Shown: one piece after another, positions 16,284 through 24,910 of the stretch
How the letters are laid out: each line of letters starts with the position of its first letter
How positions within the stretch are numbered: position 1 is the first letter of the stretch
Origin: Calidifontimicrobium sp035325925
GTDB lineage: Bacteria; Pseudomonadota; Gammaproteobacteria; Burkholderiales; Burkholderiaceae_C
Length of the DNA: 64,000 nucleotides
Reading direction: 5' to 3'
Assembly (NCBI RefSeq): GCF_035325925.1
Contig: NZ_DAOKZA010000019.1
Span: forward strand, 1 to 64,000
Program-made: the position numbers and the translations under genes
Notes under the pieces: generated by a model
The model's database searches: none
What the model saw: the letters and a program-made list of their open reading frames with translations, nothing else
What the model was told of the DNA's origin: nothing

Positions 16284-17331
16284 AGTCGCCCTCGATCCAC
16301 CGACGCACCGGCGCCGGCAGGCCCAGCGCCAGCGCTTCGTCGCGGTCGAACCAGCGGCCCGCGCCCAGCGAGCGTTCGACCTGCGCGCGCCGCGCCGCTG
16401 ACAGGCGCGCCGGCAGCTCGTGGCGCCACGGGCGCAACTCCCAGTCGAAGTGCGTCAGCGTGTGCACGACCGGCTCGCACCAGCCCCCGAGCCCGGGCCA
16501 GTCCGCGACCACGCGCTCGAGCGCGTCGGCCGATGCGTGCTCGGGCAGGCTCCACAGCGACGCCCAGACGCCTGTGGACGGACGCTGCGCCAGCCACACC
16601 CGCGTTGCCTGCGTCAGCCACAGCAGCGCGTGGCGGCGGCGGCCGCGCTGCAGCCGGCGCGACTTCACCGGGAAGCGCTCGGGCTCGCCTTGGCGTCGCG
16701 CGACGCACATGTCGGCCAGCGGGCAGGCGCCGCAGCGCGGCGCGCGCGCGGAGCACACGGTCGCGCCGAGGTCCATCAGCCCCTGCGTGTAGACGTCGAC
16801 ACGACGCGCGGGCAGCAGTTCGTGCGCACGCTGCCACAGCGCGCGTTCGGCGGCAGCGCGGGCGAGGTCCTCGCCGAAGCCCAGCACGCGCGCGAGCACG
16901 CGCCTGACGTTGCCGTCGAGGATCGCGGCGCGCTCGCCGAAGCAGAACGCGGCGATCGCCGCCGCGGTCGACCGACCGATGCCCGGCAGCGTGGCCAGCG
17001 TCGCACTGTCGCGCGGGAACGCGCCGCCGTGCTCGCGCACCACCGCCTGCGCGCAACGGTGCAAGTTGCGCGCGCGGCCGTAGTAGCCGAGCCCGCTCCA
17101 CAACGCGAGCACGTCGTCGAGCGACGCCTCCGCGAGCGACGCGACGTCGGGAAAACGCGCCAGGAAGTGCTCGTAGTACGCGACGACGGTGGTGACCTGC
17201 GTCTGCTGCAGCATGACCTCCGACAGCCACACGCGGTACGGGTCGCGCGTGCGCTGCCACGGCAGGTCGTGGCGGCCGTGGTGGCGCTGCCACGCGACGA
17301 CGCGCGCGGCGATCCCGGTGCGCTCGCTCAC
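16282..17331 (-). CDS. mutY: A/G-specific adenine glycosylase MutY
   Basis: MutY removes adenine mispaired with 8-oxoguanine. The 349-residue protein has the catalytic Glu in SEVMLQQTQV (residue 38), the helix-hairpin-helix LPGIGRSTAAAI, the catalytic Asp in AILDGNVRRV, and the iron-sulfur loop Cx6Cx2Cx5C (CSARAPRCGACPLADMC). A C-terminal NUDIX-like domain recognises 8-oxoG. The start is GTG 17331, which overlaps the stop of the dynamin-like gene as GTGA; an in-frame extension further upstream overlaps that gene and is unlikely. MutM lies two genes upstream on the same strand, so both glycosylases of the GO system may share a transcript. Confidence 0.95.
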   Translation of the reverse strand: MSERTGIAARVVAWQRHHGRHDLPWQRTRDPYRVWLSEVMLQQTQVTTVVAYYEHFLARFPDVASLAEASLDDVLALWSGLGYYGRARNLHRCAQAVVREHGGAFPRDSATLATLPGIGRSTAAAIAAFCFGERAAILDGNVRRVLARVLGFGEDLARAAAERALWQRAHELLPARRVDVYTQGLMDLGATVCSARAPRCGACPLADMCVARRQGEPERFPVKSRRLQRGRRRHALLWLTQATRVWLAQRPSTGVWASLWSLPEHASADALERVVADWPGLGGWCEPVVHTLTHFDWELRPWRHELPARLSAARRAQVERSLGAGRWFDRDEALALGLPAPVRRWIEGD

Positions 17332-19337
17332 GCCGCGCCGGCGCGTGTGCGCGGCGCGACCAGCGTCAGCGTCGGCGGCTCCTGCCGCCACGCCGGCAGC
17401 GCAGCGTCGGGGTCCGGTGCGCGCTGTGCGTGCTCGCGCAGCGCGCCGAACAGCGCCTGCAGCCGCGACAGCTGCTCGCGCTGGGTCTGGTCCTGCGACT
17501 CGACCTCGGCGATGCGCGACTCGAGCTCGCCGGTGGCGGCGCGGATGCGCTCGAGCGCGTCGCGCCGCCGCGCGAAGGCCTCGCGCCGCTCGCGCAGCTG
17601 CGCCTCGGCCTGCGCCGACGCGGCGCGGTTCCACTGCTCGAGTTCACCGATCGCCGCGTCGAACGGCGTGCGCAGGCGCGACCACACCGTGCGACGGAAC
17701 TGCTCGAGGTAGCGTGGGTCAGCCAGCCGCAGCGCGTGCGCGAGCCCGAGGAAGCCGCCGACGTTGCGCTCGATGTCGGCGAGCTCGCGCAGCGTGCGCT
17801 CGAGCGACGGCGGCTCGGCGAGCGACAGCGCGAAGCCGAAGTCGGCGTTGAGCTGCGCGAAGCTGGCCTGCAGCATCTCGCGCGTCTCCTGGTTGCGCTT
17901 GGCGGCCACCCCCACCCGCTCGCGAAGGCGCTGGCACAGCGCGCCGAACAGCCGCCGCGCGCCCAGGCGCAGCAGCGTCGCGCCGATGTCGTGCTGCAGG
18001 CGGTCGACGTCGGCGCGCAGCCGGTCGATCGACAGCGCGTCGAGCGTGTGGCGCAGCATGCGAGAGTGCACTGCGCGCAGCGCACCCAGGCGCGCGACGC
18101 ATCGCTCGAAGTCCTGCGCCTCGCCGCCGACGCGCTGCAGCATCAGCTGCACCTTGGCCTGGCTCTTGCCGCGCAGCCCGCGCAGTTCGAGCAGGTGCTC
18201 GGCGGCGTGGCGGCGCTGGTCGGTGAGCTGGCGCACTAGCCGCAGCTCGAGCGGCCCGAGCGCCTCGGCGAGCGCGCGCTGCAGCGCGTCGCGCCGGCGC
18301 GGCAGCAGGTCCTCGGCAAGCACCTCCTCGAAGGCCGGCAGCCGGCTGTCGAGCAACGGCAGGCGCTGCCCGTCGATACGCGCCGTCAGCGCCTGCCGCG
18401 CCGACAGCGCGAACACCTGCGACGGATCGAGCCCCAGCGCGGCGGCGGTGGTCTCGCGCTGGCGTTCGATCTGTGCGGCCACCTGCTCGCGCGTGAGCAG
18501 CGGGTCGGCGAGCACGTCGATCTTGTTGAGCACCGCGTAGCGCTGCATTGTCTGCGCGCCGAGCTGGTCGCGCCAGATGGCCAGGTCCGAACGCGTGACG
18601 CCGGTGTCGGCGCCGACGACGAACACCACCGCGTGCGCCGCCGGCAGCAGGCCGAGCGTCAGCGCGGCCTCGGCGCCGATGGCGTTCAGCCCCGGCGTAT
18701 CGAGCACCACCAGCCCGCGCTCGAGCAGCGGGTGCGGGTAGTTGATCACCGCGTGGCGCCAGCTCGGAATCTCGACCAGTCCCTCGGCGACCAGCGGCGG
18801 GTTGTCGTCGGGGCGCTCGTCGTCCCACAGCCCCAGCGCACGCGCCTCGTCGATGGTCACCGCCTTCGTGCGCATGACCTCGCCGAGCGAGTCGGCCAGC
18901 CGCTCGGGTGAGTCGGTCTCGAGGCGGATGCGCGTCCACAGCTCGGGGCGGCGGCGCAGTTCGTCGAGCGATTGCGGCAGCGTGCGCGTGTCGATCGGCA
19001 GCAGCGCCAGCAGCGGCGGCTCGCCGCGCTGGCAGCCGATCTCCACCGGGCACATCGTCGTGCGCCCCGGCGTGGCCGGCAGGATGCGCCGGCCGCTGTC
19101 GGCAAAGAAGATGGCGTTGATCAGCTCGGACTTGCCGCGCGAGAACTCGGCGACGAACGCAACGACGACACGGTCGCCGCCGAGCCGGCGGCGCAGCGCG
19201 TCGAGCGTGTCGGCCGCCTCGGGGTCGAGCAGCGACATCGCACGCAGCGACTGGACCAACTCGGCGAGCTGGCGCTCCAGCGCGAGCCGCCAAGCGGCGA
19301 ACGCGTCGAGGTGGCGGGCGAACGAACTGCTGTGCAT
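17328..19337 (-). CDS. Dynamin-like GTPase
   Basis: This 669-residue protein has an N-terminal GTPase domain with G1 AEFSRGKS (63-70), switch I around PATPGRTTMCP, G3 DTPG (213-216) and G4 NKID (271-274), followed by about 350 residues of predicted helices and coiled coil. This is the plan of bacterial dynamin-like proteins, which remodel or protect membranes. No clear transmembrane segment or paddle is evident. ATG 19337 is the best start, although the site upstream is weak. It overlaps mutY by GTGA and lies 113 bases downstream of mutM, so a DNA-repair glycosylase pair brackets it. A link to repair or chromosome organisation is inference. Confidence 0.88.
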   Translation of the reverse strand: MHSSSFARHLDAFAAWRLALERQLAELVQSLRAMSLLDPEAADTLDALRRRLGGDRVVVAFVAEFSRGKSELINAIFFADSGRRILPATPGRTTMCPVEIGCQRGEPPLLALLPIDTRTLPQSLDELRRRPELWTRIRLETDSPERLADSLGEVMRTKAVTIDEARALGLWDDERPDDNPPLVAEGLVEIPSWRHAVINYPHPLLERGLVVLDTPGLNAIGAEAALTLGLLPAAHAVVFVVGADTGVTRSDLAIWRDQLGAQTMQRYAVLNKIDVLADPLLTREQVAAQIERQRETTAAALGLDPSQVFALSARQALTARIDGQRLPLLDSRLPAFEEVLAEDLLPRRRDALQRALAEALGPLELRLVRQLTDQRRHAAEHLLELRGLRGKSQAKVQLMLQRVGGEAQDFERCVARLGALRAVHSRMLRHTLDALSIDRLRADVDRLQHDIGATLLRLGARRLFGALCQRLRERVGVAAKRNQETREMLQASFAQLNADFGFALSLAEPPSLERTLRELADIERNVGGFLGLAHALRLADPRYLEQFRRTVWSRLRTPFDAAIGELEQWNRAASAQAEAQLRERREAFARRRDALERIRAATGELESRIAEVESQDQTQREQLSRLQALFGALREHAQRAPDPDAALPAWRQEPPTLTLVAPRTRAGAA

Positions 19338-19450
19338 GCGGGAGGCGGATGCCGCCGGCGGCACCGCGGCGCGACGGGGCCGTGCCACTGTAGCGCAGCG
19401 CCCCGGCGCGAAGGTGTCAACAAACGCGCGAAAGACGTGACGATGCGCGT

Positions 19451-20287
19451 CTACCCGCGCTGGCACGCGGGGCACAGGTAGGTCGAGCGCTGCGCCTGCA
19501 CGATGCGCCGGATCGGCGCGCCGCAGCGCGGGCAAGGCTGGCCTTCGCGTCCGTAGACGCGCGCCTCGGCCTGGAACGCGCCGGCGGCGCCGTGCGCATC
19601 GCGGAAGTCGCGCAGCGTCGATCCGCCCAGCGCCAGCGCACGCCCGAGCACTTGGCGCAGCGACGCCAGCAGCCGCGCGCTGCGTGCCGGCCCGACGCGC
19701 CGGCACGGCGTGCGCGGGTGGATGCCGGCGTCGAACAGCGCTTCGCAGGCGTAGATGTTGCCGGCGCCGACGACGACGTCGCCGGCCAGCAGCGCCTGCT
19801 TGATCGGCGTGCGCCGCCCGCGCAGCGCGGCGTGGAACGCGGCGGCGTCGAACGCCGGGTCGAACGGCTCGGCGCCCAGGCCGGCGAGCAGCTTGCCGGC
19901 CATGCCGGCATCGGGCGACGGTGACCACACCACGGCGCCGAAGCGCCGCGGATCGGTCAGGCGCAGCGTGCCGCGATCGGTGACGAGGTCGAAGTGGTCG
20001 TGGCGACCGCGGGCCAGACCGGTGTCGACCCAGGCCAGCGATCCTGACATGCCCAGGTGCAACAGCAAGCCGCCGCCCACCCCGCTGCCGGCGGCGCGCT
20101 CCAGCGGCAGCCACAGGTACTTGCCGCGGCGCCGGACCTCGCCGACCGTCGCCCCGACCAACGCCGCGGCATCGACGCCCAGCGGCCAGCGCAGCGCCGC
20201 ACCGGTGTGCAGCGCGACGACGCGCGCGCCGTGCAGCGGCTCGGCGATACCGCGGCGCGTGACCTCGACCTCCGGAAGCTCGGGCAT
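19451..20287 (-). CDS. mutM: Formamidopyrimidine-DNA glycosylase MutM (Fpg)
   Basis: MutM excises 8-oxoguanine and formamidopyrimidines and cleaves the abasic site. Its 278 residues begin MPELPEVEVTRRG: Pro2 is the Schiff-base nucleophile and Glu3 the partner acid. The beta-hairpin lysine is in RRRGKYLWLPL, the helix-two-turn-helix is in VVGAGNIYACEALF, and the C-terminal zinc finger is CPRCG...CPAC. All catalytic features are intact. There is no ribosome-binding site; a GATAAT hexamer ends 6 bases before the ATG, which suggests a leaderless transcript. It is divergent from the TPR gene. Confidence 0.96.
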   Translation of the reverse strand: MPELPEVEVTRRGIAEPLHGARVVALHTGAALRWPLGVDAAALVGATVGEVRRRGKYLWLPLERAAGSGVGGGLLLHLGMSGSLAWVDTGLARGRHDHFDLVTDRGTLRLTDPRRFGAVVWSPSPDAGMAGKLLAGLGAEPFDPAFDAAAFHAALRGRRTPIKQALLAGDVVVGAGNIYACEALFDAGIHPRTPCRRVGPARSARLLASLRQVLGRALALGGSTLRDFRDAHGAAGAFQAEARVYGREGQPCPRCGAPIRRIVQAQRSTYLCPACQRG

Positions 20288-20293
20288 CCACCA

Positions 20294-20305
20294 ATTATCT
20301 AGAAT
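20294..20305. promoter_or_regulatory. Back-to-back -10 elements for mutM and the TPR gene
   Basis: On the minus strand GATAAT (20299-20294) points to mutM with a 6-base gap to its ATG. On the plus strand TAGAAT (20300-20305) points to the TPR gene. The two hexamers abut, so polymerase could occupy only one at a time. Clear -35 boxes are not visible. Confidence 0.5.
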
Positions 20306-20329
20306 GAATTTTTGACGACAGGTTTGACG

Positions 20330-22216
20330 ATGCCCACTGGCGGCCCGACGGTGCGACTTGGCGGCCCGCGTGCCTTGCGACCTGCCCGGCAGCGTCGCCT
20401 CGGCGGACCCCCGGCGTGGTGGCTGGCGGTCGCGATGGCGCTGCCGGCCTGCGCGCAGACCCCCGCCAATCCCAGCGCGCCCGGCACACCGGCGGCGACG
20501 CTGGCCGCTGCGACCACCGCCACCGAGCCGGCCGCGCCGCCGCGCTCGGCGCTCGACGCGCCGCTGTTCTATCAGCTGCTGATCGGCGAGTTGGAGCTGC
20601 GCGGCGGCGAGGTGGGCTATGCGTACCAAGTGATCCTGGACGCCGCGCGACGCACCCGCGACGAGGCGTTGTTCCGGCGCAGTGTCGAGATCGCGCTGCA
20701 GGCGCGCGCCGGTGAGCAGGCGCTGGCGGCGGCGCGCGCGTGGCGCGAAGTCGCGCCGGCGTCGGTCGAGGCGGCGCGCTTCGAGATCCAGCTGCTGCTG
20801 GCGCTGAACCGAGGCGGCGAGATCGCGCAGCCGCTGCGCACGCTGCTCGAACAGGCCAGCGACGCCGACCGGGCGGGCATGATCGGCGTGCTGCCGCGGC
20901 TGTTCCAGCGCCAGACCGACCCGTCGCTGATCGCGACGACGATCGAGCCGGTGCTCGCGCCATACGCCGAGCGCGGCGACACGCGCACGGCCGTGCGCGT
21001 GGCGCTGGCGCGGCTGTGGCGCAGCGCCGGGCAGCGCGACCGCGCGCTGGCGCTGCTGCGCGACGCCGCGCGCGACGACCCGCTCGCCCCCGCGCCGCTG
21101 CTGCTGGCCGTCGAGATGATGGGAGAGTCGCGCGATGCCGACGCGCTGCTCGCCGACGCGATGCGCTCGCCCCAGGTCGAACCCGAGGTGCGCGCCGCCT
21201 ACGCACGCGCGCTGACCAGCGCGCAGCGCTACCCCGACGCGATCGCGCAGCTCGAGCAGGTCACGCAGACGCGCCCCGAGCTGCCGGGGCCGTGGCTGAC
21301 GCTCGGCGCGCTGCGGCTCGAACTGCGCGACACCGCCGGCGCCGAGCAGGCGCTGCAGCGCCACGTCGAGCTGGTGCAGCGCAGCGACGCCGCCGATTCC
21401 CCGCCGGCGTCGGGCGATGCCGACGACGACGCGTCGCCAGGCGCACGGGGCTCGCTGACACAGGCCTGGCTGCTGCTCGCGCAGGCCGCCGAGCAGCGCG
21501 GCGACCTCGATGCCGCCGAACGCTGGCTCGCGCGCATCGACGACCCGGGGCAGGCGCTGCAGGTGCAGACGCGCCGCGCGACGCTGCTGGCGCGCCGCGG
21601 CGACGTCGATGCGGCGCGTGCGCTGGTGCGCGCGGTGCCCGAGCGCAACACGCAGGACGCACGCGCCAAGCTGCTGGCCGAGACGCAGGTGCTGCGCGAG
21701 GTCGAGCGCTGGGACGATGCCTACCGGGTGCTCGACACGGTCGGCGAGCGCTTCGCCGACGATACCGACCTGCTGTACGAGCAGGCGATGCTCGCCGAGA
21801 AGATGGACCGCCTCGACGACATGGAGCGGCTGCTGCGCCGCGTGATGGCGATCAAGCCCGACCACCACCACGCGCACAACGCACTGGGCTACTCGCTGGC
21901 CGACCGTAGGCTACGCCTGGACGAGGCGCGTGCACTGATCGTGCGCGCGCTCGAGCTGGCGCCCGGCGACCCGTTCATCACCGACAGCCTCGGCTGGCTC
22001 GAGTACCGGGTCGGCAACCTCGACGCCTCGGTGCGCCTACTGCGCGAGGCCTACGCGACGCGGCCGGACACCGAGATCGCGGCCCACCTCGGCGAGGTGC
22101 TGTGGGTCAAGGGCGAACGCGACGAGGCGCGGCGCATCTGGCGCGACGCGCAGCGCCGCGACGCTGGCAACAGCGTGCTGCGCGAGACGCTGGCGCGGCT
22201 GCGGGTCGACCTGTGA
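20330..22216 (+). CDS. Tetratricopeptide-repeat protein with signal sequence
   Basis: This 628-residue protein has a hydrophobic N-terminal stretch (WWLAVAMALPACAQ) that looks like a signal peptide, possibly with a lipobox at PAC, followed by a Pro/Ala-rich linker and about 12 TPR-like helical pairs. The clearest repeat is near the end (HAHNALGYSLADRRLRLDEA, then DSLGWLEYRVGNLDAS). Such proteins precede lolB in many Betaproteobacteria and probably act in the periplasm or at the outer membrane as protein-protein scaffolds. ATG 20330 is chosen; a TTG at 20312 is also in frame. It overlaps lolB by GTGA, so the two are coupled, and an outer-membrane biogenesis role is plausible. Confidence 0.85.
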   Translation: MPTGGPTVRLGGPRALRPARQRRLGGPPAWWLAVAMALPACAQTPANPSAPGTPAATLAAATTATEPAAPPRSALDAPLFYQLLIGELELRGGEVGYAYQVILDAARRTRDEALFRRSVEIALQARAGEQALAAARAWREVAPASVEAARFEIQLLLALNRGGEIAQPLRTLLEQASDADRAGMIGVLPRLFQRQTDPSLIATTIEPVLAPYAERGDTRTAVRVALARLWRSAGQRDRALALLRDAARDDPLAPAPLLLAVEMMGESRDADALLADAMRSPQVEPEVRAAYARALTSAQRYPDAIAQLEQVTQTRPELPGPWLTLGALRLELRDTAGAEQALQRHVELVQRSDAADSPPASGDADDDASPGARGSLTQAWLLLAQAAEQRGDLDAAERWLARIDDPGQALQVQTRRATLLARRGDVDAARALVRAVPERNTQDARAKLLAETQVLREVERWDDAYRVLDTVGERFADDTDLLYEQAMLAEKMDRLDDMERLLRRVMAIKPDHHHAHNALGYSLADRRLRLDEARALIVRALELAPGDPFITDSLGWLEYRVGNLDASVRLLREAYATRPDTEIAAHLGEVLWVKGERDEARRIWRDAQRRDAGNSVLRETLARLRVDL

Positions 22217-22734
22217 CGCACGCCGCCACGCGCCTGGCGGCGCTGTGCGCGCTGGCGCTCGCCGGCTGCGCCGCGCCGCCCGCGGTCGAGGCGCCCGCGC
22301 TCAGCGGCCGACTGGCGCTGCAGGTGGCGGCGCACGCCGCCGAACCGGCCCGGCACCTGGGCGCGACCTTCGAGCTGCGCGGCAGCGCTGAGCAGGGCGA
22401 GCTGGCGTTGAGCACGCCGATCGGCAGCACGATCGCGCAGGCGCGCTGGTGGCCCGGCGACGCCGAACTGACCACCAGCGACGGCTCACGGCGCTTCACC
22501 GACCTCGATGCGCTGACGCAGCAGATGCTCGGCGAACCGCTGCCGCTGCCCGCGCTGTTCGATTGGCTGCGCGCGCGCCCTTGGCCCGGCGCCGACAGCG
22601 CCCGCACCGACGCCGGGTTCGACCAGTTGGGCTGGCGCGTGGACCTGAGCCGTCACGCCGAGGGCTGGGTGACGATGCAGCGCGCGCAGCCGCCGGCGGT
22701 GACACTGCGTGTGCGCCTCGACGACGCCCGCTGA
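22213..22734 (+). CDS. lolB: Outer-membrane lipoprotein receptor LolB
   Basis: LolB accepts lipoproteins from LolA and inserts them in the outer membrane. The 173-residue protein has a signal peptide with lipobox LALAGC (acylated Cys19) and a beta-rich body (SGRLALQV, FELRGSAEQGELALSTPIGS, ARWWPGDAEL) matching the LolB fold, plus the LFDWLRARPW segment. Start GTG 22213 overlaps the TPR stop (GTGA). Position before ispE, tRNA-Gln and prs is the standard lolB-ispE-prs order of Beta- and Gammaproteobacteria, which supports the identification although LolB sequences diverge strongly. Confidence 0.88.
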   Translation: MTHAATRLAALCALALAGCAAPPAVEAPALSGRLALQVAAHAAEPARHLGATFELRGSAEQGELALSTPIGSTIAQARWWPGDAELTTSDGSRRFTDLDALTQQMLGEPLPLPALFDWLRARPWPGADSARTDAGFDQLGWRVDLSRHAEGWVTMQRAQPPAVTLRVRLDDAR

Positions 22735-22743
22735 GCACGCGTG

Positions 22744-23631
22744 ATGGCGCTGCGCGCCCTTTACGACGTGCCGGCCCCGGCCAAGCTGAACCTGTTCCTG
22801 CACGTCGTCGGCCGGCGTGCCGACGGCTACCACCTGCTGCAGTCGGTGTTCGTGCCGATCGACTGGGCCGACACGCTGCACTTCGAGCGCCGCGACGACG
22901 CGCGGCTGCGGCGACACGACCTGGGCCCACCGCTGCCCGTCGACGACCTGTGCCTGCGCGCCGCCGCGCTGCTGCAGCGCGACAGCGGCACCGCGTTCGG
23001 CGCCGACATCTCGGTCGACAAGCGCGTGCCGTGGGGTGCCGGGCTCGGCGGCGGCAGTTCGGATGCGGCGACGACGCTGCTCGCGCTCAACCGGCTGTGG
23101 GGGCTGCACTGGTCGCGCGAGCGGCTGCTGGCGCTCGCGCCGCGCCTGGGCGCCGATGTCGCCTTCTTCGTCGGCGGGCGCGCCGCGTTCGTCGAGGGCA
23201 TCGGCGAACGGCTGACGCCGATTGACCTGCCGCCGATGCGCTTCGTCGTCGTCAAGCCGACCGCCACCGTGTCGACGCCGGCGGTGTTCGCCAGCGAACG
23301 GCTCGTGCGCGACACCGAGCCTGTTATACTTTCGGGCTTTCTTGCACGCTTGGCGGCAGGGGGTGCGAGCCCGTTCGGTCGCAACGACCTGCAGCCGGTG
23401 GCCGAGGCGCAGTGCGCCGAGGTTCGCGAGGCCGGGCAGTGGCTCGCCGCGCGCTTCGGGCACAGCCGCATGACCGGCTCCGGCAGCGCCGTGTTTGCGA
23501 GAATCGACACCGTCGCCCTGCCCGAGGCGACAGGCGCCGCCGACGACGTGCTCGACACGCTGCCGGCGGGCTGGACGGGACGCCGGTGTCGCAGTCTGCC
23601 CACGCACCCGCTCGAGGGCTGGGCCGACTGA
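22744..23631 (+). CDS. ispE: 4-diphosphocytidyl-2-C-methyl-D-erythritol kinase
   Basis: IspE phosphorylates CDP-methylerythritol in the MEP isoprenoid pathway. The 295-residue protein has PAPAKLNLFLHVVGRRADGYH at its start, the GHMP-kinase ATP loop PWGAGLGGGSSDAA, and the C-terminal MTGSGSAVFA motif. GTG 22741 and ATG 22744 are both possible starts; neither has a clear ribosome site. Codons near residue 195 (CCT GTT ATA CTT TCG GGC TTT CTT) depart sharply from the GC-rich third positions elsewhere, and coincide with an extended -10 promoter on the same strand, probably for tRNA-Gln and prs. Confidence 0.95.
   Translation: MALRALYDVPAPAKLNLFLHVVGRRADGYHLLQSVFVPIDWADTLHFERRDDARLRRHDLGPPLPVDDLCLRAAALLQRDSGTAFGADISVDKRVPWGAGLGGGSSDAATTLLALNRLWGLHWSRERLLALAPRLGADVAFFVGGRAAFVEGIGERLTPIDLPPMRFVVVKPTATVSTPAVFASERLVRDTEPVILSGFLARLAAGGASPFGRNDLQPVAEAQCAEVREAGQWLAARFGHSRMTGSGSAVFARIDTVALPEATGAADDVLDTLPAGWTGRRCRSLPTHPLEGWAD
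23322..23330 (+). promoter_or_regulatory. Extended -10 promoter inside ispE for tRNA-Gln and prs
   Basis: TGTTATACT matches the extended -10 consensus (TG, one base, TATAAT-like hexamer). It lies about 340 bases before tRNA-Gln. The -35 position is poor (CTCGTG at 17 bp), which extended -10 promoters tolerate. Rare AT-rich codons in ispE at this point suggest selection for the promoter. In E. coli the prs promoter also lies upstream near or within ispE. Confidence 0.6.
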
Positions 23632-23669
23632 GGAGGTTTCAGGGTCGCGGCGCGAGCCGGGTCCCGTGG

Positions 23670-23746
23670 AGGGGAGTCGCCAAGTTGGTTAAGGCATCGG
23701 ATTTTGATTCCGACATTCGAGGGTTCGAATCCTTCCTCCCCTGCCA
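23670..23746 (+). tRNA. tRNA-Gln (UUG anticodon)
   Basis: This 77-base tRNA encodes its CCA end. The acceptor stem AGGGGAG/CTCCCCT is fully paired with A1-U72, where E. coli has U1-A72. The anticodon loop TTTTGAT gives UUG, and the T-arm is GGGTTCGAATCC. It lies between ispE and prs, in the conserved Betaproteobacterial position. Confidence 0.96.
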
Positions 23747-23818
23747 CATCCTTTCCTAGCCACCACCGTCCTGCCCGCCTCGCCGCGCGGCCGGCGCAAG
23801 GACTCCGTCGAGCCGCCC

Positions 23819-24781
23819 GTGCTGTTCAACACCGTTCTGTTCACCGGCAACGCCAACCCGGCGCTGGCGCTGGAGATCGCGACGCACCTGGGCGTCGAGC
23901 TCGGCCACGCCAAGGTCGGACGCTTCTCGGACGGCGAGGTCGACGTCGAGATCCAGCAGAACGTGCGCGCGCGCGACGTGTTCGTGATCCAGCCCACCGG
24001 TTCTCCGACCAACGAGAACCTGATGGAGCTGTGCATCATGACCGACGCGCTCAAGCGCGCCAGTGCGCGGCGCATCACCGCGGTGATCCCGTACTTCGGC
24101 TACGCCCGCCAGGACCGCCGCCCGCGCTCGACGCGCGTGCCGATCAGCGCCAAGGTGGTGGCCAACATGCTCGAGGTGGTCGGCGTCGAGCGCGTGCTCA
24201 CGATGGACCTGCACGCTGACCAGATCCAGGGTTTCTTCGACATCCCGGTCGACAACATCTACGCGTCGCCGGTGCTGCTGTCGGACCTGAAGAGCCGCAA
24301 CTACAAGGACCTGGTCGTCGTCTCGCCCGACGTCGGCGGCGTCGTGCGCGCGCGGGCGCTGGCCAAGCAGCTCGGCTGCGACCTGGCGATCATCGACAAG
24401 CGCCGCCCGCGGGCCAACGTGGCCGAGGTGATGCACGTCATCGGCGAGATCGAGCGACGCAACTGCGTCATCATGGACGACATGATCGACACCGCCGGCA
24501 CGCTCGTGAAGGCCGCCGAGGTGCTCAAGGAGCGCGGCGCGGCCAGTGTCTACGCGTACTGCACGCACGCGGTGTTCTCGGGGCCGGCGATCGAGCGCAT
24601 CCGCAAGTCGGCGCTCGACGAGGTCGTGATCACGAACACGCTGCCGCTCGGCGACGCGGCCAAGACCTGCCCGAAGATCCGCCAGCTGTCGGTGGCGTTC
24701 CTGTTCGCCGAGACGATCCGCCGCATCAGCGACGGCGAGTCGGTGACGTCGCTGTTTGCGGAGCAGAACAGTAATTTTTGA
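23819..24781 (+). CDS. prs: Ribose-phosphate pyrophosphokinase
   Basis: Prs makes PRPP from ribose-5-phosphate and ATP, feeding purine, pyrimidine, histidine and NAD synthesis. The 320-residue protein has VLFTGNANPALA at the start, the ATP-binding YARQDRR segment, the catalytic flexible-loop region VVSPDVGGVVRARALA and the PRPP-binding DDMIDTAGTLVKAA motif. GTG 23819 yields the usual N-terminus and is the only start near it. It probably shares a promoter inside ispE with tRNA-Gln. A short hairpin follows the stop, before rplY. Confidence 0.97.
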   Translation: MLFNTVLFTGNANPALALEIATHLGVELGHAKVGRFSDGEVDVEIQQNVRARDVFVIQPTGSPTNENLMELCIMTDALKRASARRITAVIPYFGYARQDRRPRSTRVPISAKVVANMLEVVGVERVLTMDLHADQIQGFFDIPVDNIYASPVLLSDLKSRNYKDLVVVSPDVGGVVRARALAKQLGCDLAIIDKRRPRANVAEVMHVIGEIERRNCVIMDDMIDTAGTLVKAAEVLKERGAASVYAYCTHAVFSGPAIERIRKSALDEVVITNTLPLGDAAKTCPKIRQLSVAFLFAETIRRISDGESVTSLFAEQNSNF

Positions 24782-24790
24782 TGGGAGAGC

Positions 24791-24810
24791 GGGCTCTTTC
24801 GGAGCCCTTT
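24791..24810 (+). terminator. Terminator or attenuator between prs and rplY
   Basis: GGGCTC and GAGCCC pair around TTTCG, followed by TTT. The stem is 6 bp and the U-tract short, so it may only attenuate readthrough into rplY. Confidence 0.5.
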
Positions 24811-24910
24811 CCGTCGATGGGTGGCCGCCTCGGTCACCCTCGAAGCGGTGGGCCCGACGGCCCGCCAGTCCGGGCCCTGGTCGCGGGGCCGTTTTCAACT
24901 TGGAGTGACC

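Noticed and set aside
17332..17634. In-frame upstream extension of mutY
   Set aside because: It overlaps the dynamin-like gene on the same strand, and the GTG at 17331 gives the normal N-terminus with a GTGA overlap.
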